From: Bettongia penicillata ogilbyi
Taxonomy: Eukaryota; Chordata; Mammalia; Diprotodontia; Potoroidae
DNA: 64,000 nucleotides
Assembly: GCA_023548195.1 (NCBI GenBank)
Contig: JAJHZJ010000419.1
Coordinates: forward strand, 2,416,773 to 2,480,772
Direction of reading: 5' to 3'
Shown: positions 35,885 to 47,529 of the stretch, one piece after another
Layout: every line of letters begins with the position of its first letter
Position numbering within the stretch: the stretch's first letter is position 1
Program-made: the position numbers and the translations under genes
Notes under the pieces: model-generated
What the model was told of the DNA's origin: nothing
The model's input: only the letters and a program-made list of their open reading frames with translations
The model's database searches: none

Positions 35885-37905
35885 TGATATCTCCTTTTCT
35901 TGCATCTGAGCTCAACTTGTAACATGTTGACTCTTCAGTTTCTTAATCCATTCCTTCACAGCAATAGGTTAAAGGGCCTAACATCTTTGGCGTCTGGTTT
36001 TATTCAGTGAGAATGGAGGGATACAGAAACAAAGCTAAGGAAGTTTAGGCATATGTACTTAGTAAAGGTTAGTATTGGTAGAGAAAATTGACTTTGTGTC
36101 TTTCATTTACCTTTTATTCTGGCTCAAGTTCATTTACATGGCAAGCCAGAGATGTACTTAGGAAATTCTAATTCTAAATTAAACAAAGTCTTAAGTCTGG
36201 GACAAAGAATGGATTTTTAGATGCTAAATACAGGATGAAGGAGAATAGATTTAATATTAAACTGGGGAAATGTCACCTAACTTTTTTTAGCTGAGTGTAG
36301 TCTAGGTATGACAAATGAACTGATACTCTGTCTTTGTCAGAAGTTCCTAGTCAGAATATTGTAGCCAATTGAGCTGAGTTGACAAGAAGGTCTTGAAATA
36401 ACAAAGCAAGAAGAAACTAAGGAAATTACTATGCCTTCACTATTCACCCATGGAGTTTATGGGCATAAAACCCAACTACACTACCTCTTACCTCCTCTCT
36501 CCTGATCCCACAATTTCTCACTGTAATCTCTCCCACAAAACATCTTAATTCACATTCAAAAGGGGCCACCAGATTTAGTCCAAGAAGCTGTTCTTCCTTA
36601 GCCTTCTCACATCGAGAAGCACTGGGGGCCCAATCTGTGTTGCTTCCCAGGGAAAATTCTATTGGTGAAGATCTAACACCGGCCAGGTTTCTAGGGCTCT
36701 TTCTCTCTGGTCCAAAATCTTTCCTTTCCATTCATGGGAGGAAGTGATGAACATGTTGTCTACTTTATCCAGGTATGTTTCAATGTTTGTGGTTTGGTAG
36801 TGATGGTTTGGTAAAGGTTGTTACTATTGCTGCTGCTGTTGCTGCGGCTGTTGTTAGAATTAGTATTTGCAATATCTGTGCTTGAAGGTGAATGAATCCC
36901 TGCTGTGAAGAATATAAGCAGGGATTCCCAGGGATCCTGAAATTCAAGCTAGTGCAGTAACCTCCAGCATCTGGGGGTTTAAATGAACAAATTCTTGTGA
37001 CTGCTGATAGTGACAGATTTAGTGAAAATATTTTGCAAGATGAAATATAACAAAGGAAACAATTTATTCATGTTACAAGAAAAGATTAAGGTCTTTCCTT
37101 TCTTCTGTTTTAAAGATAATCCTTGTTTTTTTAAAAAAAACTATCCCATGAAATACAAGTTCTGACAAGATTACTAAGATGAACAAGCTTGCAGTTCAGA
37201 AGCAGTGACTATCCAATTGTCTTGTCTCAGGACAAATCCAGCTAAATTCAGAGGTTCATCTCCAGAAAGCTAGAGATAAAGCGATTTTTTTTGGTCACAG
37301 CAATTCACAAGAACAAATCATTAGATGAAGAGGGATTATCCTTAGTGGCAGGAAAACTCATGATGATTAAATCATGGACTTTTTAAGTATGGAGAAAAGC
37401 ATGAATGCCAAATTAATTCAAAAACAGTAGTTTTGCCAGCAAGTAAACAAAATGTAACTAATACTATAAAGATTTGCCTTTAATTTGCTTTGTAATTTTG
37501 CAAGTTATGATCTGTCCATTATTTTGAAGCTTTATTTTCTGAAACTATTAATTCACTAAATTGCATTTGTGCTGTTATTGCTTTCAAGTAATAGTTCCAA
37601 ACTTTTCCTGGTGTTGATTTTCCTCACAATACCTTTCTGGTAAAAAGTTGAATGAGCCCTGTGAATAGCTGGTGGTGATATATATTAAGAGCTGTAAGAA
37701 ACCAGGAATGATCCCTGTTAGGCATTTAAAAATCATGTACTATCTAGAGTAAAATGCTGTTGATAACCTTTTTTAATTTAAATATAATACCTGGCACAAT
37801 TACAAAGCTTTTACTTTGCTTCTGCTCTAAGGCTGTAGGGGCTTATAGTAATATAAACAAAATCTGAAAATGAAGAATCTCTAATTTTCCCCAGCACTGA
37901 TTTTG
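35885..37905. other. Unassigned sequence, includes a GC-richer patch
   Basis: No gene recognised. At 36440-36740 there is a less AT-rich block with a 95-codon minus frame of no clear homology; it could be a decayed LTR or a single-copy element. A small (TGC)n-like tract lies at 36826-36856. Confidence 0.4.
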
Positions 37906-37906
37906 A

Positions 37907-38114
37907 CATTCATTCTACCATTCTTATTGCTTTCTCATATACTTTCTTCCATTTCTTTTTCAGCTTTCTCAACACTTGAACCTCCAGAGACAACTCTGAA
38001 GCATGTTGCTCAGTGATTTGCCTCTGAGGGTATCCATCCCATAAGGATTGGCTTTGCTTGAAATAATCTTGTGAAATACCAGTAACAGAGAGAGGATCCA
38101 AAGGCTCACATTTC
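37907..38114 (-). pseudogene. Unrecognised protein-like open segment
   Basis: Between an upstream TAA and a downstream TGA the minus strand reads about 68 codons with protein-like, charged composition: it contains DYFKQSQSLWDGYPQ and VLRKLKKKWKKVYEKAIRMV. There is no ATG at the start, no convincing splice acceptor and no repeat match that I recognise. It might be a fragment of a processed pseudogene or an exon of an unknown gene, or chance. I do not assign a function. Confidence 0.25.
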
Positions 38115-38584
38115 TTTTATCTGCTACCTGCTACCGAGGAACGTGTGTTTAACTAAATGTTTCCCTCCTACAAGGCTCCCAGATGACCCAAATACCACCT
38201 GATCTCTTTTGTTTCTATTGTTTTATGCAGCTCATCAACTTTATATTTACTAACCATAGGCACCAGATTGATTTGTTTTGATTACAGGTTCTTGGCACTG
38301 AAAGATAATTTTCAGTACTTTAGACAGCACCCTTTCAGATGAAGCATCTTTTTTTCCCCAAGACTGCTTAGATATTGCCAGATTGCCATTCATCATCTTT
38401 TCTATTTGATTTCTAGACTAAAATAATCGAAATCTATGCCATGGAGGTCCTGTAAATCTTTCAAACAAAAAATCAATTATTTTAAATCCCCTTCAATCTC
38501 TTAAACATCTCGATCTTATATTTCTATATATTCATACTCTTCTGGACATTTTCACTAGTTTTCTCTTTTTTTTAAGGTTTGTAA

Positions 38585-39449
38585 AGCACTTTATTTTTTT
38601 ATATTTAAATTTATTTATCTAAGTTTTCAACATTCATTAACATAAAATTTTGGGTTGCAAATTTTCTCCTCATTTCTCCCTTCCCCCCACCCCAAAACGC
38701 CAAGCATTCTAATTACCCCTATCACCAATCTGTCCTCCCTTCTAACATCCCTCCCTTCCCTTATCCCCATCTTCTTTTCTGTCCTGAAGGGCAAAATAAA
38801 TTTCTATACCCCATTACCTGTATTTCTTATTTCCTAGTTGCAAGAACAATACTCAACAGTTGTTCCTAAAACTTTGAATTTCAGCTTCTCTTCCTCTCTC
38901 CCTCCCCACCCATCCATTGAGAAGGCAAGCAATTCAATATAGGCCATGTCTGTGTAGTTTTGCAAATGACTTCCATAATAGTCATGTTGTGTAAGACTAA
39001 GTATATTTCCTTCCATCCTATCCTGCCCCCCATTGCTTCTATTCTCTCTTTTGATCCTATCCCTCCCCAAGAGGGCTCTCTCCTCCCACTGCCCTCCCTT
39101 CCATCATCCTCCCAGTGCTTCTTATCCCCTTCTCTCCCACTTTCCTGTATTGTAAGATAGGTTTTCATACCTAAATGAGTATGCATTTTATTCCTTCCTT
39201 TAGTCTAATGTGATGAGAGTAAGCTTCATGTTTTTCTCTCACCTCTCCCCTTTTTCTCTCCACTGAAAAGTCTTTTACTTGCCTCTTTTATGAGAGATAA
39301 TTTGCCCCATTCCATTTCTCCCTTTCTCCTCCCAATATATTTCTCTCTTACCCCTTAATTTCATTATTTTAAGATATGATCCCATCCTATTCAATTCACC
39401 CTGTGCTCTCTGTCTCTCTCTCTTTATGTGTCTCTGTGTGTGTGTGTGT

Positions 39450-39492
<43 letters not shown>

Positions 39493-41510
39493 GCTACCAA
39501 CTACCCAGATACTGAAAAAGTTTCAAGAGTTACAAATATTGTCTTTCCCTGTAGGAATATAAATAGTTCAACTTTAGTAAGTCCCTTATGACTTCTCTTT
39601 GATTTTTAACTTTTCATGCTTCTCTTGCTTCTTGTGTTTGAAAGTCAAATTTTCTTTTCAGCTCTGGTCTTTTCATCAAGAATGCTGGAAAGTCCTTGAT
39701 TTCATTGAAAGATCATATTTTCCCCTGAAATATTATACTCAGTTTTGCTGGGTAGGTGATTCTTGGTTTTAGTCCTAGTTCCTTTGACTTCTGGAATATC
39801 ATATTCCACACTCTTTGATCCCTTAATGTAGAAGCTGCTAGACCTTGTGTTAGCCTGATAGTATTTCCACAGTACTTGAATTGTTTCTTTCTAGCTGCTT
39901 GCAATATTTTCTTCTTGACCGGGGAACTCTGGAATTTGGCCACAATGTTCCTAGAAGTTTCTCTTTTTGGATCTCTTTCAGGCAGTGATCAGTGAATTCT
40001 TTCAATACTTATTTTGCCCTCTGGTTCTAGAATATCAGGGCAGTTTTACTTGATAATTTCATGAAAAATGATGTCTAGGCTCTTTTTTTGATCATGGCTT
40101 TCAGGTACTCCCATAATTTTTAAATTATCTCTCCTGGATCTATTTTCCAGGTAAGTTGTTTTTTCCATGAGATATTTCACATTATCTTCCATTTTTTCAT
40201 TCTTTTGGTTTTGTTTTGTGATTTCTTGGTTTCTCATAAAGTCATTAGCCTCCATCTGTTCCATTCTAATTTTGAGAGAACTATTCTCTTCAGTGAGCTT
40301 TTGAACCTCCTTTTCCATTTGACTAATTCTCCTTTTTAAAGCATTCTTCTCCTCAATGGCTTTTTGAACTTCTTTTGTCAATTGAGTTAGCCTATTTTTC
40401 AAGGTGTTATTTTCTTCAGCATTTTTTGGGTCTCCTTTAGCAAGGTGTTGACCTGCTTCTCATGCTTTTCTTGCATCTTTCTCATTTATCTTCCCAATTT
40501 TTCCTCCACTTCTCTTACATGATTTTCAAAATCCTTGTTCAGCTCTTCCATGGCCTGAGACCATTGGATATTTATTTTGGATGTTTGAGATACAAAATTC
40601 TTGACTTTTATGTCTTTCCCTGATGGTAAGCATTGTTCTTCCTCATCCAATAGGATAGGAGGAGATATCTGTGCACCAAGAAAGTGACCTTCTATAGTCT
40701 TATTTTTTTTCCCTTTTTTGGGCATTTTTTCCAGCCAGTTACTTGATTTTTGGGTCCTTTGTCAAGAGTAGGGTATACTCTAGGAATCTGTAAGATCTCA
40801 GTTCCTCTAAGGTGGCACAATCAAGTGTGTACTGGTGTGGACTCAGAGAGGGAATTTTGTGCCCAGAGTCTTAGCAGTTACCTCTCCACAGTCATCTGGC
40901 CTCCAGTTCTGCCAAGGCAGCACTAGGGGCTGATTTTCAGATAAGGTGGATGGGCAGGGCCACCATTCAGTGTAAGACAAAGACCAGCTCTCCTAGGGCC
41001 TCCACACAGGGCAGAGGCAAGACTCTGCTCTTCAATGCCCCAGGGGTTTTTATGCTCTAATAATGGATCCAGTTGCTGAGCCTGCTGACATGTCCTCTGC
41101 AACAGCTGCCTAAGGCCAGCACTGTGGAAGGCCCTTCTCCCTTTCTGGCCAGCTGAAAAAACCCCATCACTGACCTTTGGCACCTGTGGGTTGAGGGATC
41201 TGAGAAACAATGCTAATGGGACTGGGGATTCCATGACTGGAGATTCTACCCCCAAGGGCAGTTTGCATGGCCAAGTCTGGGTTGGGCTCTGCTCCGTGTC
41301 CAGTGCAACAGACGTTTCCCATGGGCCTTTCAGGTCACCCTGGACTGCAAATCTCCTCCACTCTGTTGTTCTCCATTTCTGCTGCTCCAGAATTTGTTGA
41401 GAGTCCCTCTCTACAGGTATTTTATGGGCTGTGTGGGTCTGTGTATGTGTGTCTTTCTACTCTGCCGTCTTTGCTGCTTTTTTCAGTAGTTTTCTCTTTT
41501 AAGTGGTTCC
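38585..41510 (-). mobile_element. HAL1-like (ORF1-only) L1 derivative
   Basis: On the - strand: a 5'UTR from about 41510, ORF1 from ATG at 40723-40725, then the pyrimidine/purine spacer and directly an L1-type 3'UTR ending near 38585. ORF1 is in three pieces. Residues from the start (MPKKGKKNKTIEGH) run to 40486; a frameshift separates this from 40402-40046, which is a heptad coiled coil (LTQLTKEVQKAIEEKNALKR) followed by an RRM-like part (RRDNLKIMGVPESHDQKKS). The C-terminal domain lies at 39943-39713 in the same frame as the second piece. No endonuclease or RT is present. Length 2.9 kb fits a half-LINE. Confidence 0.8.
39411..39489. repeat. (TC)n/(TG)n microsatellite within L1 derivative
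   Basis: TC units at 39411-39422 are followed by TG units at 39435-39489, interrupted once by CACG near 39451. It lies in the post-ORF1 spacer of the HAL1-like element. Confidence 0.9.
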
Positions 41511-41514
41511 TAGC

Positions 41515-42225
41515 CTTTTCCACAACAAAGTAACAGTAACAAATTTATTTACAAGATACTGTCTAAACAGAACAGTCTATCTGCTCTAAACAGGAAGAGC
41601 TTTCATTCAAATGGTTCCTGTTTCCTAATGCATTGCTAGATAGAATAACTTTATATGTAACATAAAGTTAGATTCAATCAGAGGTCAAATAGTCTCAGGT
41701 GACTTCCAGTTCAAGACATAGAAAGAGAGATCAGAAAGAGAATAATGAATATGAATAATGAATAAAGAACTACTAAAAGAGATGGGGTCAGGTGTTGATG
41801 ATCTCTTGAAACCTTCAGTCTCTTATATCAAGAAATGGAAGAACTCCATTGTTGAACTTGATGAGTTAGCTACTTAAGGAGCTTTTCAAAGCTAAATGTC
41901 TGAAGCAAAAGGGGGGTTGGTTAGTTTCTGTGACTTAGATAATTGAATAAAAGCAAAAGATTGGAAACAGCCAGGTATTTCTGTAGTAGATTGAGCATAT
42001 CTTATTCTAATGCTCTAAAATCATATAATATGGTGTCTGGGGCTAAATAATTCCTTAAAACAATAGCAAGCAGAAAGAAAAAAATATTATAGGACATACT
42101 GTTCAATCCAATGTTTATTGAATGGATTTAATAGAAACATTTTCTTTACCCAAGGGCATAAGGTCAATTATCCATATTTAAATCAAATATTTTGAAGAAT
42201 TCTAATAATAGTTATTTTAAAAGGC
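41515..42225. other. Unassigned sequence
   Basis: No nameable feature seen. Confidence 0.45.
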
Positions 42226-42227
42226 CC

Positions 42228-42355
42228 ATGAATTTGAGAGTGTAGAAATTATTTTCATTTTACAGAGGAGGTACTTGAGGTTCAAAGAGGCTAGGACTTA
42301 GCCAACATATAGCAAGTAAGTACAAGAACTGTAACTTATCTTCTGACTACATCAA
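42228..42355 (-). mobile_element. MIR fragment
   Basis: Reversed MIR core with TTTTCATTTTACAGAGGAGG, GGTTCAAAGAGGCTAGGACT and AGCAAGTAAGTACAAGAACT. Confidence 0.6.
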
Positions 42356-42359
42356 TTTT

Positions 42360-43460
42360 CATTTCAAAGGTGTATGTTGATGCTTTTTAAGCATCACCCA
42401 CTACCAATGTCACCTTCAACATCCATATAACTCTCTCTAGTAACATAAAAGTACTTTGTTCTCTTTTCTACAGATGATTCCTAAAGTCAAATTTGGGAAG
42501 ATATTCTATATTTGTTAACTTTTTGTAAGCCTCAAATGAACAAAATTGATAGGAAAAATTGTAACCTAATAATTAGTTGTCAGTAACTTATTTGGTAGTA
42601 TCCTTGTTCTATTGGTTAAAACTTCCTAAGCCAGAATCTATTCAACACTCACCAGAGTTACTGAACATTTTAATATGGAAACTAAAATATACTGCCCTCT
42701 TGTAGGAAGATAGTGATATAGTCTGTGATCATAGATTGTGACACTAAGAGTCAGGATAAAACCTGGAGCAAAAATAGTAATAATAATAATAGAGAAGTGG
42801 AAGAACATTTGGCAGAAAAACAGTAAATGTAAAACTTTAAATGGTGATGCTCTTAGTGGATATTGGAAATATGTGACTCCAACTTATTGAACATCAGCTA
42901 TAATGTCTAACGGTCTTTTCAGGGTAACTAGAGTAAAAGAGAAAATGTTATAGCAGCTGAGGAAATAAAATTAAAAATGTTACTTGCACAATGGCCTCAG
43001 GCCAGTTTGGGAAACAAATGTTTCTTCATCTACCTCCTTGTTCATCTAAAATTAAAAGATATACTTGGAACTACTATGGTAGGCCTGTGAATACCATGCT
43101 CATATAGTTTTTTTCTTATTATTTGAATTACATAAAGAAGTTTGAAAAAGGAGACTGTAAAAAAAAACCAAAATGAAATTAACTTTTCTGAAAAGAAATC
43201 AGGAAGATAATTTCATTTTGGTTCCCTATTCTCATGAAAAAAAATCATTTTAACTATATTGCAGTTATAATAGAGGAGGATAGCCTAGAAGGGAAGAAAT
43301 CCTAGGCTACAGTACTATACTGATCTTCTCATACAATCAGCAAAGTAATCATTTTCTACTTCTCGCAAAAGTAGATATAAAAACTACAAATATTCATGTG
43401 ACTTCTTCAGTTAACAAGAGGGAAAGGGTAGAGGGACTATCCCAGCCTAAGAGAAAAAAC
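42360..43460. other. Unassigned AT-rich sequence
   Basis: No feature recognised. Confidence 0.45.
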
Positions 43461-43804
43461 TGTGAAACTAGAAAATCAGTCTGTTAGAAATTTCATTTAA
43501 ACCAATACCTTATCACAAAAGATTCCTGATAGATATGACCTGAATATATCAAAATTCATACCATAAAAGAAGGGAAGCATATCATATACTTTTCACCCAT
43601 ATGGATAGTGAATATATTCTTAAGCAAAAAAAGTATAGGGGCAATTAGCACACAAAAAAAATTTCTACATAGACAAAATTAATGCAACCAGAAAATAAGG
43701 GAAAGCCATTTACAAAGAAATCATTGGAACAAGTTTCTTTAATAATGAATGACATCCAATATGTAGATAATTAACAAAAATAAAAGAACAAAAGTCAATA
43801 CCAA

Positions 43805-44069
43805 ATAGATAAGTTTTTGTGGTCATTCAGTTGTTTTAGTCATATTTGACTCTCCATCGCCCCATGTAGAGTTTTCTTGGCAAAGATACTCAAGTGGTTT
43901 GCCATTTCCTTCTCAAATTCATTTTATAGATGAGGAAACTGAGGTAAATAGGGTTAAGTGACTCTCCCAGGATCATACAGCTGGTCTCTGAGGTCAGATT
44001 TGAACCCAGAAAAATGAGTCTGACTTCAGGCCCTTTTCACTATGCCACCTCACTGTCTGATAGATAAGT
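43805..44069. repeat. 10-bp target-site duplication around MAR1
   Basis: ATAGATAAGT at 43805-43814 and 44060-44069 are identical. Confidence 0.85.
43815..44059 (-). mobile_element. Full-length MAR1 SINE with exact target duplication
   Basis: Reads GGTCATTCAGTTGTTTTAGT, TTTTCTTGGCAAAGATACTC, GTGGTTTGCCATTTCCTTCT, TAGATGAGGAAACTGAGGTA, and ends CACTATGCCACCTCACTGTC. The 10-mer ATAGATAAGT lies directly before it (43805-43814) and after it (44060-44069), a perfect target-site duplication. Inserted into the L1 fragment. Confidence 0.9.
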
Positions 44070-44242
44070 ATTCAGTGGATATAAACAGTTTGCAAAAGAA
44101 AAACTGGAAAATATTATAAACATTTCAAGTCATCAAGAAGAGGAGAAATGCAAATCAAAACATCCCCAAGCTTTCATCTCACATTCAAAAAAATAACAAA
44201 CGATGGGAATAGTCAATAGTGGTAGTGTTCATTTGGAGCTAT

Positions 44243-44582
44243 GAATTGGTTCTCAAGTAGATGATTATCTTCCAGGTGAAGAATCAGCCTATTAAGGAGG
44301 ATTTTAGCAAGAATTTTGCCAACAATGACTAAGAGAGAGATTCCACCCACCACCCACCCCTGTGATTGTTGCAGGACAATCTATTCTTTTTAGCTTTATA
44401 GAGATGGACAATGGAGGCATTCTTGAAATCCTGGGCATAACCTTCTTTTGGCATATGACCTGGAAAATTTCAGTCAGCTTTTGTTTGAGCAAGGGTCTCC
44501 CTACCTTTTAAATGTCAGCTGTAATAGAATCAGCACCAGGTGCTTTGCCACATGAAAGGAGCCCAATAGCCCTCAAAACCTC
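44243..44582 (-). mobile_element. RTE-like LINE, inverted 5' segment
   Basis: On the - strand this reads a piece of reverse transcriptase: the run near 44540 gives KAPGADSITAD, then QDFKNASIVHLYKAKKNR near 44420, a GISLL-type area, and NRLILHLEDNHL near 44270. That is the finger region normally lying just before the G-F-R-K-G-R-G-T motif, which here follows on the + strand at 44583. So this is the 5' segment of the same insertion, inverted. Several stops are present. Confidence 0.75.
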
Positions 44583-44757
44583 TTCTTTCAGTTTGGCTTC
44601 AGAAAGGGCAGAGGAACAGTCGATATGCTATTTACTGCCCAACAACACCAGCAGAAATGCCAGGAGCAGAACAAAGGTCTGTACACAATATTTGTAGATC
44701 TGACCCAGGCCTTTGATACTATTCAATATGAGGGCTTATAGAAAATTATGTCAAAAT
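44583..44757 (+). mobile_element. RTE-like LINE, RT segment (before L1 insertion)
   Basis: The + strand gives FGFRKGRGTVDMLFTAQQ, then KGLYTIFVDLTQAFDTIQ with the catalytic aspartate motif F-V-D-L, and ends near KIMSKL, where an L1 begins. The clade is RTE or a near relative; I cannot separate RTE from RTE-X by eye. Confidence 0.75.
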
Positions 44758-45100
44758 TGATAATACATTTGAACAAGCCATCAATGAACTCCCTAGGAAA
44801 AAATCTCCAGGACCAGATGGATTCACAAGTGAATTCTATCAAACCTTTAAAGAACAGTTCATTCCAATACTATACAGACTATTTTTGAAAATTGGGGAAG
44901 GAGTCCACCCAAATTCTTTCTATGATACAAATATGGTTTTGATACCCAAACCAGGAAGAGACAAAAAAGAGAAAGAAAATTATAGACCAATTTCTCTAAT
45001 CAATATAGATGCAAAAATATTAAACAAGATTTTAGCAAAATGAATACAGCATCTTGTCACAAAAATAATACATTATGATCAGGTAGGATTCATACCAGGA

Positions 45101-46774
45101 ATGCAGGGCTGGTTCAATATTAGAAAAACTATTAGCATTATTGATCATATAAACAACAAAACTAACAAAAACCACATGATTATCTCAATAGATGCAGAAA
45201 AAGCTTTCGACAAAATACAACACCCATTCCTATTAAAAACACTGGAGAACATAGGAATAAAGGGAATTTTCCATAAAATAATCAGTAGTATCTACCTAAA
45301 ACCTTCAGCAAGCATTATATGCAATGGGGATAAGCTAGATGCATTTCCAATAAGATCAGGGGTGAAACAAGGATGTCCATTATCACCACTATTATTCAAT
45401 ATTGTACTAGAAATGTTAGCTGTAGCAATTAGACAAGATAAAGAAATTGAAGGAATAAAAATAGCCAAAGAAGAAACTAAGTTATCACTCTTTGCAGATG
45501 ATATGATGATATACTTAGAGAATCCCAGAGATTCAAATAAAAAACTACTTGAAATAATAAACAACTTTGGCAAAGTTGCAGGTTACAAAATAAACCTGCA
45601 AAAATCTTCTGCATTCCTATATATTAGCAACAAAGTCCAACCGCAAGAGATAGAAAGAGAAATCCCATTTAAAGCTAGGGTAGACACTATAAAATACTTA
45701 GGAGTTTACCTGCCAAAACAAACTCAGGGTTTATATGAACACAATTATAAGACACTTTTTGCACAAATAAAGTCAGATTTAAGTAAGTGGAAAAACATCA
45801 GTTGTTCATGGGTAGGCCGAGCTAATATAATAAAAATGACAATTCTACCTAAATTAATTCACTTATTTAGTGTCATACCAATTAAACTATCAGATAATTA
45901 TTTTCTAGAGCTGGATAAAATAATAACAAAATTCATTTGGAAGAACAAAAGGTCCAGAATATCAAAGGGACTAATGAAAAAAAATGCCTGGGAAGGTGGC
46001 CTAGCGCTACCAGACCTCAAATTGTATTATAAAGCAGCAATTATCAAAACCACTTGGTATTGGCTAAGAAATAGAGGGGTAGACAAATGGAACAGACTTG
46101 GCACTCAAGACACAGTAGGCAAGGAATATAGCAACCTCCTGTTTGATAAACCCAAAGACCCCAGCTTCTGGGATAAGAACTCACTGTTTGACAAAAATTG
46201 CTGGGAAAACTGGTTAACAGTGTTGCGGAAATTAGGTACAGACCCATGCCTGACACCGTACACAAGACATGATTTAGGTATAAAGATTGATACCATGAAT
46301 AAACTGGAGGAGCAAGGAATAGTGTATTTATCAGATTTATGGAGAGGGGAAGAATTTTTCACTAAAGAAGTGGTAGAAAGCATTATGAAATGCAAGATGG
46401 ATAATTTTGATTACATTAAACTGAAAAGTTTTTGCACAACCAAACCCAATGCAACCAAAATTTGGAGGGATGTAGTAAATTGGGAAAAAAATTTTATGGC
46501 TAAGCTCGGGGATAAAGGCCTCATTTCTAGAATATATAGAGAACTGACTCAAATGTACCACCATACAAGTCATTCCCCAATTGATAAATGGTCAAAGGAT
46601 ATGAATGGGCAATTTTCAGGGGAAGAAATTAAAGATATCTATAATCATATGAAAAAGTGCTCTAAATCACTACTGATTAGAGAGATGCAAATCAAAACAA
46701 CTCTGAGGTACCACATCACACCTATAAGATTGGCAAACATGACAGAACAAGAAAATAATAAATGCTGGAGATGA
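45101..46774 (+). pseudogene. L1 ORF2 RT/C-terminal open frame (557 codons)
   Basis: Uninterrupted frame with RT motifs: IISIDAEKAFDKIQHPFL (motif A), [20 protein letters not shown] (motif B), and LSLFADDMMIYLENP (motif C), whose F-A-D-D codons are at 45491-45502. The thumb and linker follow (WEGGLALPDLKLYYKAAIIK), and the frame stops inside the CCHC-like segment after CWR. Endonuclease is missing because of 5' truncation. The frame continues past the TGA to 47215 with HCWWTCELIQPFW. Confidence 0.9.
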
Positions 46775-47215
46775 TGTGGGAGAGTTGGAACACTAATTCA
46801 TTGTTGGTGGACCTGTGAGCTCATCCAACCATTCTGGATAACGGTTTGGAACTATGCCCAAAGGGCTACAAAAATGTACATACCCTTTGACCCAGCAATA
46901 TTGCTACTAGGGCTGTATCCCCAAGAGATCATAAAAATGGGAAAGGGTTCCACATGTACAAAAATATTTATAGCAGCACTCTTTTTGGTAGCCAAGAACT
47001 GGAAATCAAGGGGATGCCCATCAATTGGGGAATGGCTTAATAAATTATGGTATATGAATATAATGGAGTACTATTGCACCATAAGAAATGATCAACAAGA
47101 AGACTTCAGGGAGGCCTGGAAGGACTTATATGATCTGATGCTGAGTGAAAGGAGCAGAACCAGGAGAACCTTGTGCACAGCAATGACCACAGTGTGCGAG
47201 AGTTTTTTCTGGTAG
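46775..47215 (+). pseudogene. L1 ORF2 C-terminal continuation after stop
   Basis: In the same frame as 45101-46774: the Cys/His knuckle segment, then MYIPFDPAILLLGLYPQE, KNWKSRGCPSIGEWLNKLWY and the C-terminus to TAG near 47215. Confidence 0.85.
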
Positions 47216-47490
47216 ACTTGGAACTTCGTAATAATACAAGAACTTACTAAAAAAAAAAATCCCAATGGTAGTATTCTAACACAAAATGTCTTCCACACTC
47301 AGAGAAAGAAATATGGAAGTCATTTGCAGAATGTAGCAGATCATGTTTGTATATGTGTAGGTTTTAGTGTATTATGTTTTGATTTGTTATATTCTTCCAT
47401 TTATTTTAGTTCGACTACATAACATGACTATTGTGAAAATGTACTCAATATGAAAGTATATGTAGAACCTATGCAGAATTGTATACTGTC

Positions 47491-47529
47491 ACAGGGAGGG
47501 AGGGGGGTAGTGTGGGAAAGGTGGGGGGG
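47491..47529 (+). repeat. G-rich tract in L1 3'UTR
   Basis: Five or more runs of three or more G within about 40 bases (GGGAGGGAGGGGGG, then GGGAAAGGTGGGGGGG). G-quadruplex-capable 3'UTR tracts are known in mammalian L1. Confidence 0.7.

Larger units (their letters stand above)
43465..44235 (+). mobile_element. L1 ORF2 C-terminal fragment carrying a MAR1
   Basis: Sense L1 ORF2 text, e.g. AAACCAATACCTTATCACAA near 43500 and, after the SINE, GAGGAGAAATGCAAATCAAA near 44140, equivalent to AGAGATGCAAATCAAAAC in the copy at 46680. The order is right but the copy is old and broken. MAR1 sits at 43815-44059. Confidence 0.6.

Noticed and set aside
41191..41533. Two overlapping + strand open frames as a gene
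   Set aside because: They lie opposite the 5'UTR of the HAL1-like element and show no domain.
45292..46573. Minus-strand open frames of 73-96 codons
   Set aside because: They are shadows of the L1 ORF2 frame on the other strand.
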